The translations under genes and the position numbers were made by a program. From the NCBI GenBank assembly GCA_021789795.1, contig JAJYJA010000105.1, positions 1 to 8,468 of the forward strand: 8,468 nt of DNA, in the 5' to 3' direction. This document shows, piece by piece, positions 1 to 6,212 of the stretch. The notes under the pieces are model-generated. The model saw only the letters and a list, made by a program, of their open reading frames with translations, had not been told where the DNA came from and ran no database searches. This stretch comes from Deltaproteobacteria bacterium. Its GTDB lineage: Bacteria > Desulfobacterota > Desulfobulbia > Desulfobulbales > VMSU01. The stretch's first letter is position 1. Every line of letters starts with the position of its first letter.

Positions 1-84
1 GAGAATTAAGCTCGATGGCGCCGGGAAAAGACCGATCTGCTGCGGACGCCTTATTCGATTTCACCCCCTTGGCTCCCGGCCCCT

Positions 85-90
85 TATAAT
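85..90 (+). promoter_or_regulatory. Possible -10 box upstream of cooC
   Basis: A perfect TATAAT lies 26 bases before the cooC start codon in otherwise GC-rich DNA. The hexamer 17 bases upstream (CACCCC) is a poor -35 match, so a sigma-70 promoter here is only plausible; an activator or an upstream promoter may be needed. The last four bases are also part of the 20-bp block shared with the hflK leader. Confidence 0.3.
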
Positions 91-103
91 CCTGTCTCCT
101 GAC
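90..103 (+). repeat. Heptamer tandem repeat, 2 units, in the cooC leader
   Basis: Two 7-bp units, TCCTGTC and TCCTGAC, stand in tandem between the TATAAT box and the GAGG ribosome-binding site of cooC. They belong to a 20-bp block (87-106, taatcctgtctcctgacccc) that recurs exactly at 8313-8332. Related heptamers occur at 4844-4864. Confidence 0.6.
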
Positions 104-115
104 CCCGAGGCCCGT

Positions 116-889
116 ATGAAAATCGCCATCAGCGGCAAGGGCGGGGTGGGCAAGACCACCATCCTGGCCCTGCTCGCCCATCACTTGAAGAGTCGTTTCG
201 CCAGGATACTGGTAATCGACGCCGATCCCAGCCCCCACATGGCCCAGGCCCTGGGTGTCGAGCACCCGGAGCGGATCACCGCCATCGCCGAGATGCGGGA
301 GTTGCTCTCCGTGCGGGCCGGCAAGACCGAGGGCTCGCCCTTCTACAACCTAAACCCCGAAATCGACGACCTGCCGGAGCGCTTCATGCAGGAGCGGGAC
401 GGGATCAAGCTCATGGTGCTGGGTGCCATCCCGACCGGTAACTCCGGTTGCGCCTGTGCCGAGAATACCGTTCTCAAACGGCTGCTGACCAAACTTATGC
501 TAGGCAAAGACCAGGCGGTGCTCCTCGACATGGAGGCCGGGGTCGAGCACCTGGGCCGGGGCACCATCGCCGGGGTCGATCATCTGCTGATTGTGGTCTT
601 GCCCTCCGCCGCCAGCGTCCGCACCGCCCTTAAGATCCGGCAACTGGCCAGGGAGGTGGGTATCCCCCGGATGTCCTTGGTCGGCAACGGCATCCAGACC
701 CCGGAGGATGTGGCCTTTATCGAATCCCAGCTCGGCGAGTCCTTGATCGCCAGTTTCCCTGATTCCCAGGAAATAAGGGGGGCGGAACGCCGGGGCCTGC
801 CGCTCGCCACCGTGGCCGGGGCGATGAGCCGCCCGCTTCGGGATATGGAGGCGGCCCTGCTCCCGGCGGCCGGAGGGCCCCCGGCCTAG
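116..889 (+). CDS. cooC: CooC-type ATPase for CO dehydrogenase nickel insertion
   Basis: Predicted MinD/ParA-class P-loop ATPase of the CooC family, cytoplasmic, which in characterised members drives nickel insertion into the C-cluster of Ni-Fe carbon monoxide dehydrogenase. The 257-residue protein opens with a deviant Walker A motif, GKGGVGKTT (residues 7-15, signature Lys8). It has switch I-like DADPSP at 35-40, the CooC-specific GCAC with Cys112 and Cys114, which in Carboxydothermus CooC1 form the dimer metal site, and DMEAGVEHLGRGT at 138-150 covering the Walker B region. The C-terminal residues 248-257 are low complexity. The ATG has a modest GAGG at 107-110, five bases upstream. No CO dehydrogenase, acetyl-CoA synthase or other Ni-chaperone gene is in the window, so the client is unseen and may lie to the left. 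Family assignment is strong; client identity is inferred. Confidence 0.92.
   Translation: MKIAISGKGGVGKTTILALLAHHLKSRFARILVIDADPSPHMAQALGVEHPERITAIAEMRELLSVRAGKTEGSPFYNLNPEIDDLPERFMQERDGIKLMVLGAIPTGNSGCACAENTVLKRLLTKLMLGKDQAVLLDMEAGVEHLGRGTIAGVDHLLIVVLPSAASVRTALKIRQLAREVGIPRMSLVGNGIQTPEDVAFIESQLGESLIASFPDSQEIRGAERRGLPLATVAGAMSRPLRDMEAALLPAAGGPPA
868..886. terminator. Hairpin at the cooC 3' end, possible weak terminator
   Basis: GGCCGG (868-873) and CCGGCC (881-886) can pair around a 7-base loop, immediately before the cooC stop codon and between two convergent genes. No T-tract follows on either strand, and the element lies inside the last codons, so intrinsic termination is doubtful. Confidence 0.2.
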
Positions 890-920
890 GCGCGGCGGAG
901 CGGAGGCAGCCGGAGGGCGT

Positions 921-2165
921 TTAAGTGAGCGGTGGCTGGGTGGCCCGGCCCCGCCCTTCGCGGTCGTGGCTGGCAAACAACAGGGGATAGAGCACGAGGT
1001 AGCCGCCTTGGCAGAGGGCGGCGAGCAGCAGGGGCAGGTTGAGCTCCCCGTGGCTGATCATGAGGCCGGCCAGGATGGGCCCCAAGGCGCGGGGCAGTTG
1101 GATGGACAGGCTGTTGACGCTGGCGGCCAGTCCTCGCCGCCGTCCGTCCACCAGCCCCAGGGCCAGGGCCTGCCTGGCCCCCGCCGTGCCCCGGTTGCTG
1201 GCCGAACGTCCGGCGTAAAGGGCCGCCGCCACCCCGAAGTTGGGGGCCCAGGGCATGGCGAGCAGAAAACCCAAACCAACGGCCCGCATCGCCACCACGG
1301 TCCGCACCGTCCCGACTTTTCCGGACCAACGCCCGCCGAGCAGCGACGAGAGGGCGGCAAGCATAAGCCCCGCCGCCACCACCGGGGCGATCGTCCCCGG
1401 GCCCCGGCCAAAGCGCAGCGCAAACCAGAGGGGCAGAAGCGGCGCCACCAACCCTATGCCCAGGCCGTTTAGGGTGTTGACCAGCCCCAAGCGGACGATC
1501 AGTCCCCGCTCCCTGGCCGCCAGCGGCGTCCGCTCCCCTCGCCTTAGACCCCATGCCGGCTCGGGCAGGCGATAGACGACGGCAAAAACCAGCGCCGCGG
1601 ACAGGGCGGAGAGGAAAAAGAGAGGCCGATAGGCGGCGGCCGGGGCCGGCCCCTTGCTTGCCAGTCCCGGCAGGGCCGCGAGCAGCGCCCCGCTCATCAT
1701 GCCCGTGAAGCCCACCGCCATGTTGAACGACAGCACCCGTCCCAGCCGCTCGACAGGGATCAAGCCGGCCAGCCAGGCCTGCTCCACCGGGGCGAAGGGC
1801 CCGGCGGCCCCGTTAGCGCCCCGTCCGAATCCACCCACCAGCGCCGCCAGGGCCAGGGGCGTGCGGGCCGGGGTGGCCAAGGCCAACAGGGAGGCGGCCA
1901 GCACCGCCGCATCGTAGACCAGCAGGAAGCGCCGCCGGCCCAGCCGGTCGCTGAGCGGCCCCACCAGGGCCGTAAGCCCGGCCCCGAGCAGCATCCCCAC
2001 CCCCAGGGTAAGCCCCAAGAACCTGGCCGACCAGCCCAACGTCCGGGCGTAGAGTGAAAAATCGACCGCCAGCGCCCCTTGGGCCACGCTCCGCAGGCCA
2101 CGGGCCGCGATCAAGGCCGCCGCCTCCCGTTTGAGCCCTTGCCAGGGCATTTGCCAGGACATCAT
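921..2165 (-). CDS. Major facilitator superfamily (MFS) transporter
   Basis: Inner-membrane secondary transporter, probably an efflux or metabolite permease; the substrate cannot be read from the sequence. The 414 residues match the usual 12-helix MFS size. Hydrophobic segments repeat through the protein, and the motif-A loop GPLSDRLGRRR (69-79) lies between TM2 and TM3. A polar central loop (about 201-222) splits the two six-helix halves, and the second half ends in a charged tail (about 399-414). The gene starts with two consecutive ATG codons (2165 and 2162). A weak GGAA precedes the first at about four bases, so the start may be off by one codon. It lies 108 bp behind the SprA-related gene on the same strand, so co-transcription is possible, and it converges with cooC 31 bp away. 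The proximity to cooC does not by itself suggest nickel transport. Confidence 0.88.
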   Translation of the reverse strand: MMSWQMPWQGLKREAAALIAARGLRSVAQGALAVDFSLYARTLGWSARFLGLTLGVGMLLGAGLTALVGPLSDRLGRRRFLLVYDAAVLAASLLALATPARTPLALAALVGGFGRGANGAAGPFAPVEQAWLAGLIPVERLGRVLSFNMAVGFTGMMSGALLAALPGLASKGPAPAAAYRPLFFLSALSAALVFAVVYRLPEPAWGLRRGERTPLAARERGLIVRLGLVNTLNGLGIGLVAPLLPLWFALRFGRGPGTIAPVVAAGLMLAALSSLLGGRWSGKVGTVRTVVAMRAVGLGFLLAMPWAPNFGVAAALYAGRSASNRGTAGARQALALGLVDGRRRGLAASVNSLSIQLPRALGPILAGLMISHGELNLPLLLAALCQGGYLVLYPLLFASHDREGRGRATQPPLT

Positions 2166-2250
2166 CAGTTCCGTTTATCAGTTTCAAGTTAATGAAGATG
2201 GTCGCGCCAAAGGCAGCCGATGGCCTCAGCAAAAGGGCAGACCATGCAAG

Positions 2251-2273
2251 GCGCGGGAGAGCCTCCCGAGCGC
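2251..2273 (-). terminator. Hairpin directly after the SprA-related gene
   Basis: GGGAG (2255-2259) and CTCCC (2263-2267) pair around a 3-base loop. The stem extends with C2254-G2268 and GCG/CGC (2251-2253 with 2271-2273) across a 2-base AG bulge. It abuts the stop codon of the minus-strand gene ending at 2274. No T-run follows, so it may be a 3'-end stabiliser or weak terminator. Confidence 0.3.
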
Positions 2274-3197
2274 TTAGGCGATAACCGATAGCCTTCCGGC
2301 GGGCGGGGCGGATTGCCCGCCCGCCGCGAACCGGCGGGCCGCTAGGGCTGGGGGAGGGGATGGGGTTGACCTTCCTTGGATTAGGCCCTGGCCCGCCTGC
2401 TGATCGACGCCGCGCTGGGTGGTCGTCCCCTGGTTTTGATCGGCGGTTGAGGAGGAGGGCTGGGCCGCCTGCCGTGCCCTTTGCGCCGCCTGGGCCGCTT
2501 GCGTCTGTTGCAGTTCCTGGCTGGAGGCGGCGATTTGCAGGGTGGCCTGGGCCGCTACCCGTTGATCCTGGGGCGAGGGGTCGGCGGGGGCCAAGGCCGC
2601 CTGGCGCACCACCTGCATCTTTTGGATGGTCGCCTCCGGGTTGCGTTCCCGGCTGGTGTCGATCTGCACCTCGCCCGCCACCGCGTAGCTCTGGCCGTCT
2701 GGCCCCCGCTGGTAGGTGTAGGAGGCCCCGCTCATGGCGTAGCCGCCCGCCGCCGCCAGGTGGGCCAGCTCGTGGGTCTTGACCGCCTGGTCGGTCTTTT
2801 GCAATTCGCGGATCACCGCTTGTTCCTCTTGGGTCAGTGGCTGGCCGTTGGCCTTCTTGGGGGCGAGGGCGGCGGCTGGGGTTTGGGTCTTTGATCCCGG
2901 GCCGGTGGTGGTGGGTGTTTGATCCCCTGCCGGGCCGGCGCCGTTGGCCTTGCTGTCCGCGGGGGCGGCGTTGGCGTCTTGTCCGCCTTGGCCCCCGGCG
3001 GCTTGCTGGCGGGTATAGACCAAGGGGCCGGCGGCCGTCGTGGGTTGCCAGGCCCTGGGGTTGCCGGGGGTGTAGGTGACGGCTGAGGCCGGGGCGGCGC
3101 CGGAGGCCTGTTCAGGAGCGGAAGGGGACGTTTTTCCGGCGGGCGGGCCGGGAAACAGGGCGGAGATCAGCGAGGATAGGCGGGCGGCGGAGTTCAT
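2274..3197 (-). CDS. SprA-related putative zinc metalloprotease (CJM1_0395-like family)
   Basis: Resembles the SprA-related family, annotated as putative metalloproteases of unknown substrate. The conserved core covers roughly residues 118-225: a lead-in helix LTQEEQAVIREL, then HELAH (142-146), a classical HExxH zinc motif, followed by AAGGYAMSGASYTYQRGPDG, AVAGEVQID, and the helix ending RVAAQATLQIA. These blocks are the family's recognisable signature. The flanks are quite different. Residues 1-117 are rich in Ala, Gly, Pro, Thr and Gln, and residues 226-307 are Gln/Ala-rich then Pro/Ala-rich; both look disordered. There is no clear signal peptide or membrane segment. The ATG is the first in frame after an upstream stop, but no Shine-Dalgarno is evident. 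Catalysis is inferred from HExxH only; a third zinc ligand is not obvious. Confidence 0.8.
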   Translation of the reverse strand: MNSAARLSSLISALFPGPPAGKTSPSAPEQASGAAPASAVTYTPGNPRAWQPTTAAGPLVYTRQQAAGGQGGQDANAAPADSKANGAGPAGDQTPTTTGPGSKTQTPAAALAPKKANGQPLTQEEQAVIRELQKTDQAVKTHELAHLAAAGGYAMSGASYTYQRGPDGQSYAVAGEVQIDTSRERNPEATIQKMQVVRQAALAPADPSPQDQRVAAQATLQIAASSQELQQTQAAQAAQRARQAAQPSSSTADQNQGTTTQRGVDQQAGQGLIQGRSTPSPPPALAARRFAAGGQSAPPAGRLSVIA

Positions 3198-3311
3198 GGC
3201 CTGGGAGATGGTTGCGCATCAAGGTTCCGGTCATCCCTGACCAGGAGACGCCCATCCGTGGGGAAGTGGTACCAGCGGCAGATCATCCCGCATTCTCTTA
3301 TCGGCAGTTCG

Positions 3312-3342
3312 GGCGGCGGGCTTAAATGGAAAATCCGCCGCC
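3312..3342 (-). terminator. GC hairpin downstream of gltA
   Basis: GGCGGCGG (3312-3319) and CCGCCGCC (3335-3342) form a perfect 8-bp stem with a 15-base A/T-richer loop. It sits ten bases after the gltA stop on the minus strand. No U-tract follows, so it may act in Rho-dependent termination or mRNA end protection rather than as a standard intrinsic terminator. The rest of the 154-bp gap to the SprA-related gene shows nothing I can name. Confidence 0.4.
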
Positions 3343-3351
3343 TGGCAGCGA

Positions 3352-4662
3352 CTACTCCCCCCGTTCCTCCATGGGCACGAAGGGCCGGGTCACCGGGCCG
3401 ACGTAGATCTGCCGGGGGCGGCCGATCCGCCAGTTCGCGTCGTCCCACATCTCCTTCCAGTGGGCGATCCAGCCCGGCAGGCGGCCTAGGGCGAACATGA
3501 CGGTGAACATGTCCTTGGGGATGCCGATGGCCTTGTAGATGATGCCGCTGTAGAAGTCCACGTTGGGGTAGAGACGGCGCTCGATGAAGTAGGGGTCGGT
3601 CAAGGCCACCTCCTCGATCTCCTTGGCCAGGTCGAGCAGGGGATCGGTGATCCGCAGGGCACCAAGCACGTCGTCGCAGGCCTTCTTGATGATCCGGGAT
3701 CTAGGGTCGTGGTTCTTGTACACCCGGTGGCCGAAGCCCACCAGCCGGAAGGGGTCGTTGGGATCCTTGGCCTTTTCGATGTATTTACGGTAGTTGCCGC
3801 CCTCGTGCTGGATCCGTTCCAACATCTCGATTACCGCCTGGTTGGCGCCGCCGTGCAGTGGCCCCCACAGGGCGCTGATCCCGGCCGAGATCGAGGCGTA
3901 GAGGTTGACGTGGGCGCTGCCCACCAGGCGCACGGTGGAGGTGGAGCAGTTCTGCTCGTGGTCGCCGTGCAGGATTAGGAGTTTGTTTAGGACATCGACC
4001 ACCACCGGGTTCACCTCATAGGGCGCCACCGAGGTGTGGAACATCATGTTTAAGAAGTTGGCGCAGTAGGAGTAGTCGTGCCGAGGATAGACCAGGGGGT
4101 GCCCCATGGCCTTCTTGTAGGAGAAGGCGGCGATGGTGCGTACCTTGGAGATCAGCCGGGCGGTCATCATGTCGATCTGCAACAGCGGGTCGTTGATCAT
4201 CTCGGGGTAGAACACCGACAGGGCGTTCACCATCGAGGAGAGGATCGACATCGGCGGCGAGCCCTGGGGGAAGCGGTCGAAGAAGTGCACCATATCTTCG
4301 TGGATCAGGGCGTACTTGTTGAGCAGCCCGGAGAAGTGCTTGAGCTGCTTCACCGTGGGCAGGGAGCCGTGCACCAGGAGGTAGGCGACCTCGACAAAGG
4401 TGCATTTTTCGGCCAGGTCATCGATGGGGTAGCCCCGGTAGTTAAGGATGCCCCGGTCGCCGTCCAGGTAGGTGATGGCGCTGGCGCAGGAGCCGGTGTT
4501 TATGTAGCCGTAGTCGAGGGTGATGTAGCCGGTATTGCTGCGCAGCTTGCTGATGTCGATAGCCTTTTCTCCCTCCTCGCCGATCAGGATGGGGAGCTCG
4601 TACTCCCGGCCCTCGACGATCAGCCTGGCCTTTTCCGGTGCGTAGTATTTTTCGAGCTTCAT
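3352..4662 (-). CDS. gltA: Citrate synthase, type II (GltA-like)
   Basis: Si-type citrate synthase, condensing acetyl-CoA and oxaloacetate to citrate in the cytoplasm, feeding the TCA cycle or 2-oxoglutarate/glutamate synthesis. From ATG 4662 the protein has 436 residues, close to E. coli GltA. The catalytic triad is intact: His270 in WGPLHGGAN, His312 in GFGHRVYKNHDPR, and Asp369 in PNVDFYSG. HGDHEQNCSTST lies at 232-243. The roughly 50-residue N-terminal domain typical of the NADH-regulated hexameric bacterial type is present. A longer frame runs 18 codons upstream to 4716, but ATG 4662 has GGAGGT just upstream and gives the normal family N-terminus (MKLEKYYAPEK). The gene is flanked by its own divergent upstream region and a 3' hairpin, so it is probably monocistronic. 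Confidence 0.97.
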   Translation of the reverse strand: MKLEKYYAPEKARLIVEGREYELPILIGEEGEKAIDISKLRSNTGYITLDYGYINTGSCASAITYLDGDRGILNYRGYPIDDLAEKCTFVEVAYLLVHGSLPTVKQLKHFSGLLNKYALIHEDMVHFFDRFPQGSPPMSILSSMVNALSVFYPEMINDPLLQIDMMTARLISKVRTIAAFSYKKAMGHPLVYPRHDYSYCANFLNMMFHTSVAPYEVNPVVVDVLNKLLILHGDHEQNCSTSTVRLVGSAHVNLYASISAGISALWGPLHGGANQAVIEMLERIQHEGGNYRKYIEKAKDPNDPFRLVGFGHRVYKNHDPRSRIIKKACDDVLGALRITDPLLDLAKEIEEVALTDPYFIERRLYPNVDFYSGIIYKAIGIPKDMFTVMFALGRLPGWIAHWKEMWDDANWRIGRPRQIYVGPVTRPFVPMEERGE

Positions 4663-4665
4663 GCC

Positions 4666-4671
4666 ACCTCC
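4666..4671 (-). promoter_or_regulatory. Ribosome binding site that sets the gltA start
   Basis: Read on the minus strand, GGAGGT ends three bases before ATG 4662 (GGAGG with four-base spacing). It supports this start over the in-frame ATG at 4716, which would add 18 residues not typical of citrate synthases. Confidence 0.75.
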
Positions 4672-4761
4672 GTGGACGATGCGGGTGAAGAGAAGAGGTC
4701 TCGCCCCGTGGCCCACGCCGGTCTTGCGGGGCGCGCGCCGATGGGGTAAAAGGGGGCCGGG

Positions 4762-4775
4762 GACGGGAATCCGTC
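4762..4775 (-). other. Small hairpin in the gltA leader
   Basis: GACGG (4762-4766) and CCGTC (4771-4775) pair around a 4-base loop, within the expected gltA 5' leader. The stem is only 5 bp, so this may be chance in GC-rich DNA. Confidence 0.2.
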
Positions 4776-4777
4776 TA

Positions 4778-4806
4778 TAGATAACAAGTTTTGCGCCAAC
4801 TGTCCA
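4778..4806 (-). promoter_or_regulatory. Candidate gltA promoter
   Basis: On the minus strand, TGGACA (4806-4801, five of six matches to TTGACA) is followed after exactly 17 bases by TATCTA (4783-4778, only three of six matches to TATAAT). It would give a leader of roughly 110 bases before gltA. The -35 candidate lies at the centre of the palindrome at 4793-4813. The weak -10 keeps confidence low. Confidence 0.35.
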
Positions 4807-4813
4807 GTTGCGC
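4793..4813. promoter_or_regulatory. Imperfect palindrome in the gltA-thiE intergenic region, possible operator
   Basis: CAACTG (4797-4802) and CAGTTG (4805-4810) are perfect inverted repeats separated by TC. GCG/CGC extends both arms (4793-4795 and 4811-4813) with one unpaired base. It lies between two divergently transcribed genes and overlaps the candidate gltA -35, a usual position for a dimeric regulator. No specific regulator is recognisable from the half-site. Confidence 0.4.
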
Positions 4814-4843
4814 TCTCAGGCCGAATGGCCAGCAGGTTGTTTG

Positions 4844-4864
4844 CCTTGAACCTTTAACCTTGAA
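4844..4864 (+). repeat. Heptamer tandem repeat, 3 units, just before thiE
   Basis: Three exact-length units, CCTTGAA, CCTTTAA and CCTTGAA, followed by a partial CC, end seven bases before the thiE ATG. They occupy the position where a Shine-Dalgarno sequence would be, and none is present. The unit resembles the TCCTGAN heptamers in front of cooC and hflK. Confidence 0.65.
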
Positions 4865-4870
4865 CCGCTA

Positions 4871-5554
4871 ATGTCCTTTCCCATCCTGGCGGCCCGGATG
4901 GCCGTCTTTAACCAACAGGCTAGCCTCTACCCGGTCTCCTGCGAGCGGCTGGCCAACGGCCGCAGCGATGCCGAGTGGCTGCGGGCGGTGCTGGCCGCCG
5001 GGGCGCGACTCGTGCAACTGCGGGACAAACGGTCGAGCGACCGGGAGCTGTTCGCCAAGGCCCGGTATTTCCGGGAGTTGACCGCCGCCCATGATGCCTT
5101 GCTGATCGTCAACAACCGGGTGGACATCGCCCTGGCGGTGGGCGCCGACGGCGTCCATCTCGGCAACGACGACCTGCCCGCCCCGGAGGCCCGCCGCCTG
5201 GCCCCGGAGCTGATCATCGGGGTCTCGGCCAACACCCCGGAGCAGGCGGCCTCGGCTGCGGCCCGCGGGGCCTCGTACTACAACATCGGCCCCCTGTTCC
5301 CCACCCGCACCAAGGAGGGGCTGTCGCAATTTTTGGGGCTGGAGGCGATCGGCGCCTTTTCCGCCCGCTCGGAACTGCCCTTCACGGTCATGGGCGGGAT
5401 CAAGTTCGAGCATCTTGCCAGTCTGCTGGCGCTTAACGTCCGGCGGATCGCGGTGGTCACCGCCCTCACCCAGGCCCCGGACATCGAGGCCGAGACTAGG
5501 CGCTGGCTTGCGGCCATGCGCCCGGCGCACCCTTCACCACGCATATCGCCATGA
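4871..5554 (+). CDS. thiE: Thiamine-phosphate synthase (ThiE-like)
   Basis: Predicted cytoplasmic TIM-barrel enzyme joining HMP diphosphate and thiazole phosphate into thiamine monophosphate. The 227 residues are near the usual ThiE length. Family landmarks in order are: LYPVS at 19-23; QLRDK at 49-53 (Q49, R51, K53, pyrimidine-diphosphate binding); Asn81; HLGNDD at 96-101 with metal-ligand Asp101; GVS ending Ser119; GPLFPTRTK with T145, T147, K148 (thiazole-phosphate binding); MGGI at 174-177; VVTAL at 195-199. Two positions deviate: the second Asp of the usual 'ND' magnesium motif is Asn82, and the usual Gln of HLGQ is Asn99. The start is uncertain: neither ATG 4871 nor ATG 4898 has a good ribosome-binding site. 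No TPP riboswitch is visible upstream. A 4-bp overlap couples it to the next gene. A TenI-like or altered-specificity paralogue is possible. Confidence 0.88.
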   Translation: MSFPILAARMAVFNQQASLYPVSCERLANGRSDAEWLRAVLAAGARLVQLRDKRSSDRELFAKARYFRELTAAHDALLIVNNRVDIALAVGADGVHLGNDDLPAPEARRLAPELIIGVSANTPEQAASAAARGASYYNIGPLFPTRTKEGLSQFLGLEAIGAFSARSELPFTVMGGIKFEHLASLLALNVRRIAVVTALTQAPDIEAETRRWLAAMRPAHPSPRISP

Positions 5555-6201
5555 CCTTGGAAGATCAAAAAAATGCCATCCTGCTGCTCATGGATTACGC
5601 GGTCAACGACGAGGATCAGACCCCGGCCCGGGAGCTGGTTGACCGCTACGAGAGCGACATCATCGCCCTGCACCTCTTCAAGGAGTTCTACAGCTACCTG
5701 CCGGAGGCGGAAAATGACGCCATTCGCCTGGTAAGAAGGCTGGACAAGCGGGGCGGCAACTTTATCCTCGCCGTCACCACCAACCGCGACACCTACCTCT
5801 ACCTCTGCAACCACGAGGGGGCCGAGTTTTTAGGGAATCACCAGGAGGGGATCTGGGACGAGGAGGTGCTGGGGTATTTTGGATACCGCCGCGAGCAGGC
5901 CTTGGAGAAATTCGCCGCCCTCGACGACTTCCCGGTCTATACCCCGGTGGGCTTGGACAAGGGCCTGTGCCTGATGTGCGCCGTGGAGCGGGGCGAGTTG
6001 CACCGCTTGGGCTGTCCGGTGGAGGTCTGCCCCTGGTGCGGGGGGCAGCTGGTCGGCTGCAACTGCCGCTTTAGCCAGGCCGGGGTGGATAAATTTGCCT
6101 CCGAGGCCCAGCTCGACGCCTTTATCGAGGCCCTGGAGGCCAAGGGACGCATCCCCTTCGATCCCGTCGATCAGGGGGTCGGCTTCATCAAGGCCGGGTG
6201 A
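5551..6201 (+). CDS. Uncharacterised Cys-rich protein with a zinc-ribbon-like C-terminal half
   Basis: I do not recognise a named family. The 216-residue protein is soluble, with no signal peptide or membrane helix. Residues 1-67 look helical and acidic (EDQKNAILLLMDYAV, then a segment rich in Glu and Asp). Residues 70-110 resemble an alpha/beta segment (FILAVTTNRDTYLYLCNHEG). The C-terminal half has two CxxC knuckles, C140LMC143 and C160PWC163, plus Cys155, Cys170 and Cys172 (GCNC). The 16-residue spacing between the knuckles suits a four-cysteine zinc ribbon; an iron-sulfur site is the alternative. A helix (about 184-197) follows. Its ATG overlaps the thiE stop as ATGA and no Shine-Dalgarno is visible, suggesting translational coupling. 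A link to thiamine metabolism rests on this coupling alone. It converges on hflC with 6 bp between stop codons. Confidence 0.85.
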   Translation: MTLEDQKNAILLLMDYAVNDEDQTPARELVDRYESDIIALHLFKEFYSYLPEAENDAIRLVRRLDKRGGNFILAVTTNRDTYLYLCNHEGAEFLGNHQEGIWDEEVLGYFGYRREQALEKFAALDDFPVYTPVGLDKGLCLMCAVERGELHRLGCPVEVCPWCGGQLVGCNCRFSQAGVDKFASEAQLDAFIEALEAKGRIPFDPVDQGVGFIKAG

Positions 6202-6212
6202 GTAGTTCTACT
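6201..6212. other. Short inverted repeat across the convergent stop codons
   Basis: AGTAG (6201-6205) and CTACT (6208-6212) are perfect inverted repeats around TT. They include the last base of the plus-strand TGA and the whole hflC TAG. This is the only structure available between the two genes, and it is too short to be a convincing terminator. Confidence 0.2.

Noticed and set aside
1..115. Tail of an upstream gene at the left edge
   Set aside because: An early stop (TAA at 7-9) could end a gene, but only a couple of codons are visible, so there is no evidence for a product.
886..1554. Long open frames antisense to or out of frame with the real genes (for example 886-1554 minus and 4078-4749 plus)
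   Set aside because: High GC content makes long stop-free shadow frames. Their translations are Arg/Gly/Pro-rich or low in sense, they match no family I know, and they overlap confidently identified genes.
921..3197. Reading the MFS gene, SprA-related gene and cooC as a novel nickel or CO system
   Set aside because: cooC is on the opposite strand and converges with the transporter. Neither minus-strand gene has features tied to nickel or CO, so proximity alone is not evidence.
4663..4716. 18-codon N-terminal extension of citrate synthase
   Set aside because: The frame is open to an ATG at 4716, but that ATG lacks a good ribosome-binding site and the added residues are not typical of the family. 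ATG 4662 has GGAGGT and yields the standard N-terminus.
4819..4830. GGCC-GAAT-GGCC hairpin upstream of thiE
   Set aside because: A 4-bp self-complementary stem is expected by chance in DNA of this composition, and nothing else supports a role.
4742..4870. TPP riboswitch upstream of thiE
   Set aside because: I looked for the conserved CTGAGA and ACCxxTTGAACCTGAT elements. The only resemblance is the CCTTGAACC of the heptamer repeat; the paired core elements and the P1-P5 layout are absent.
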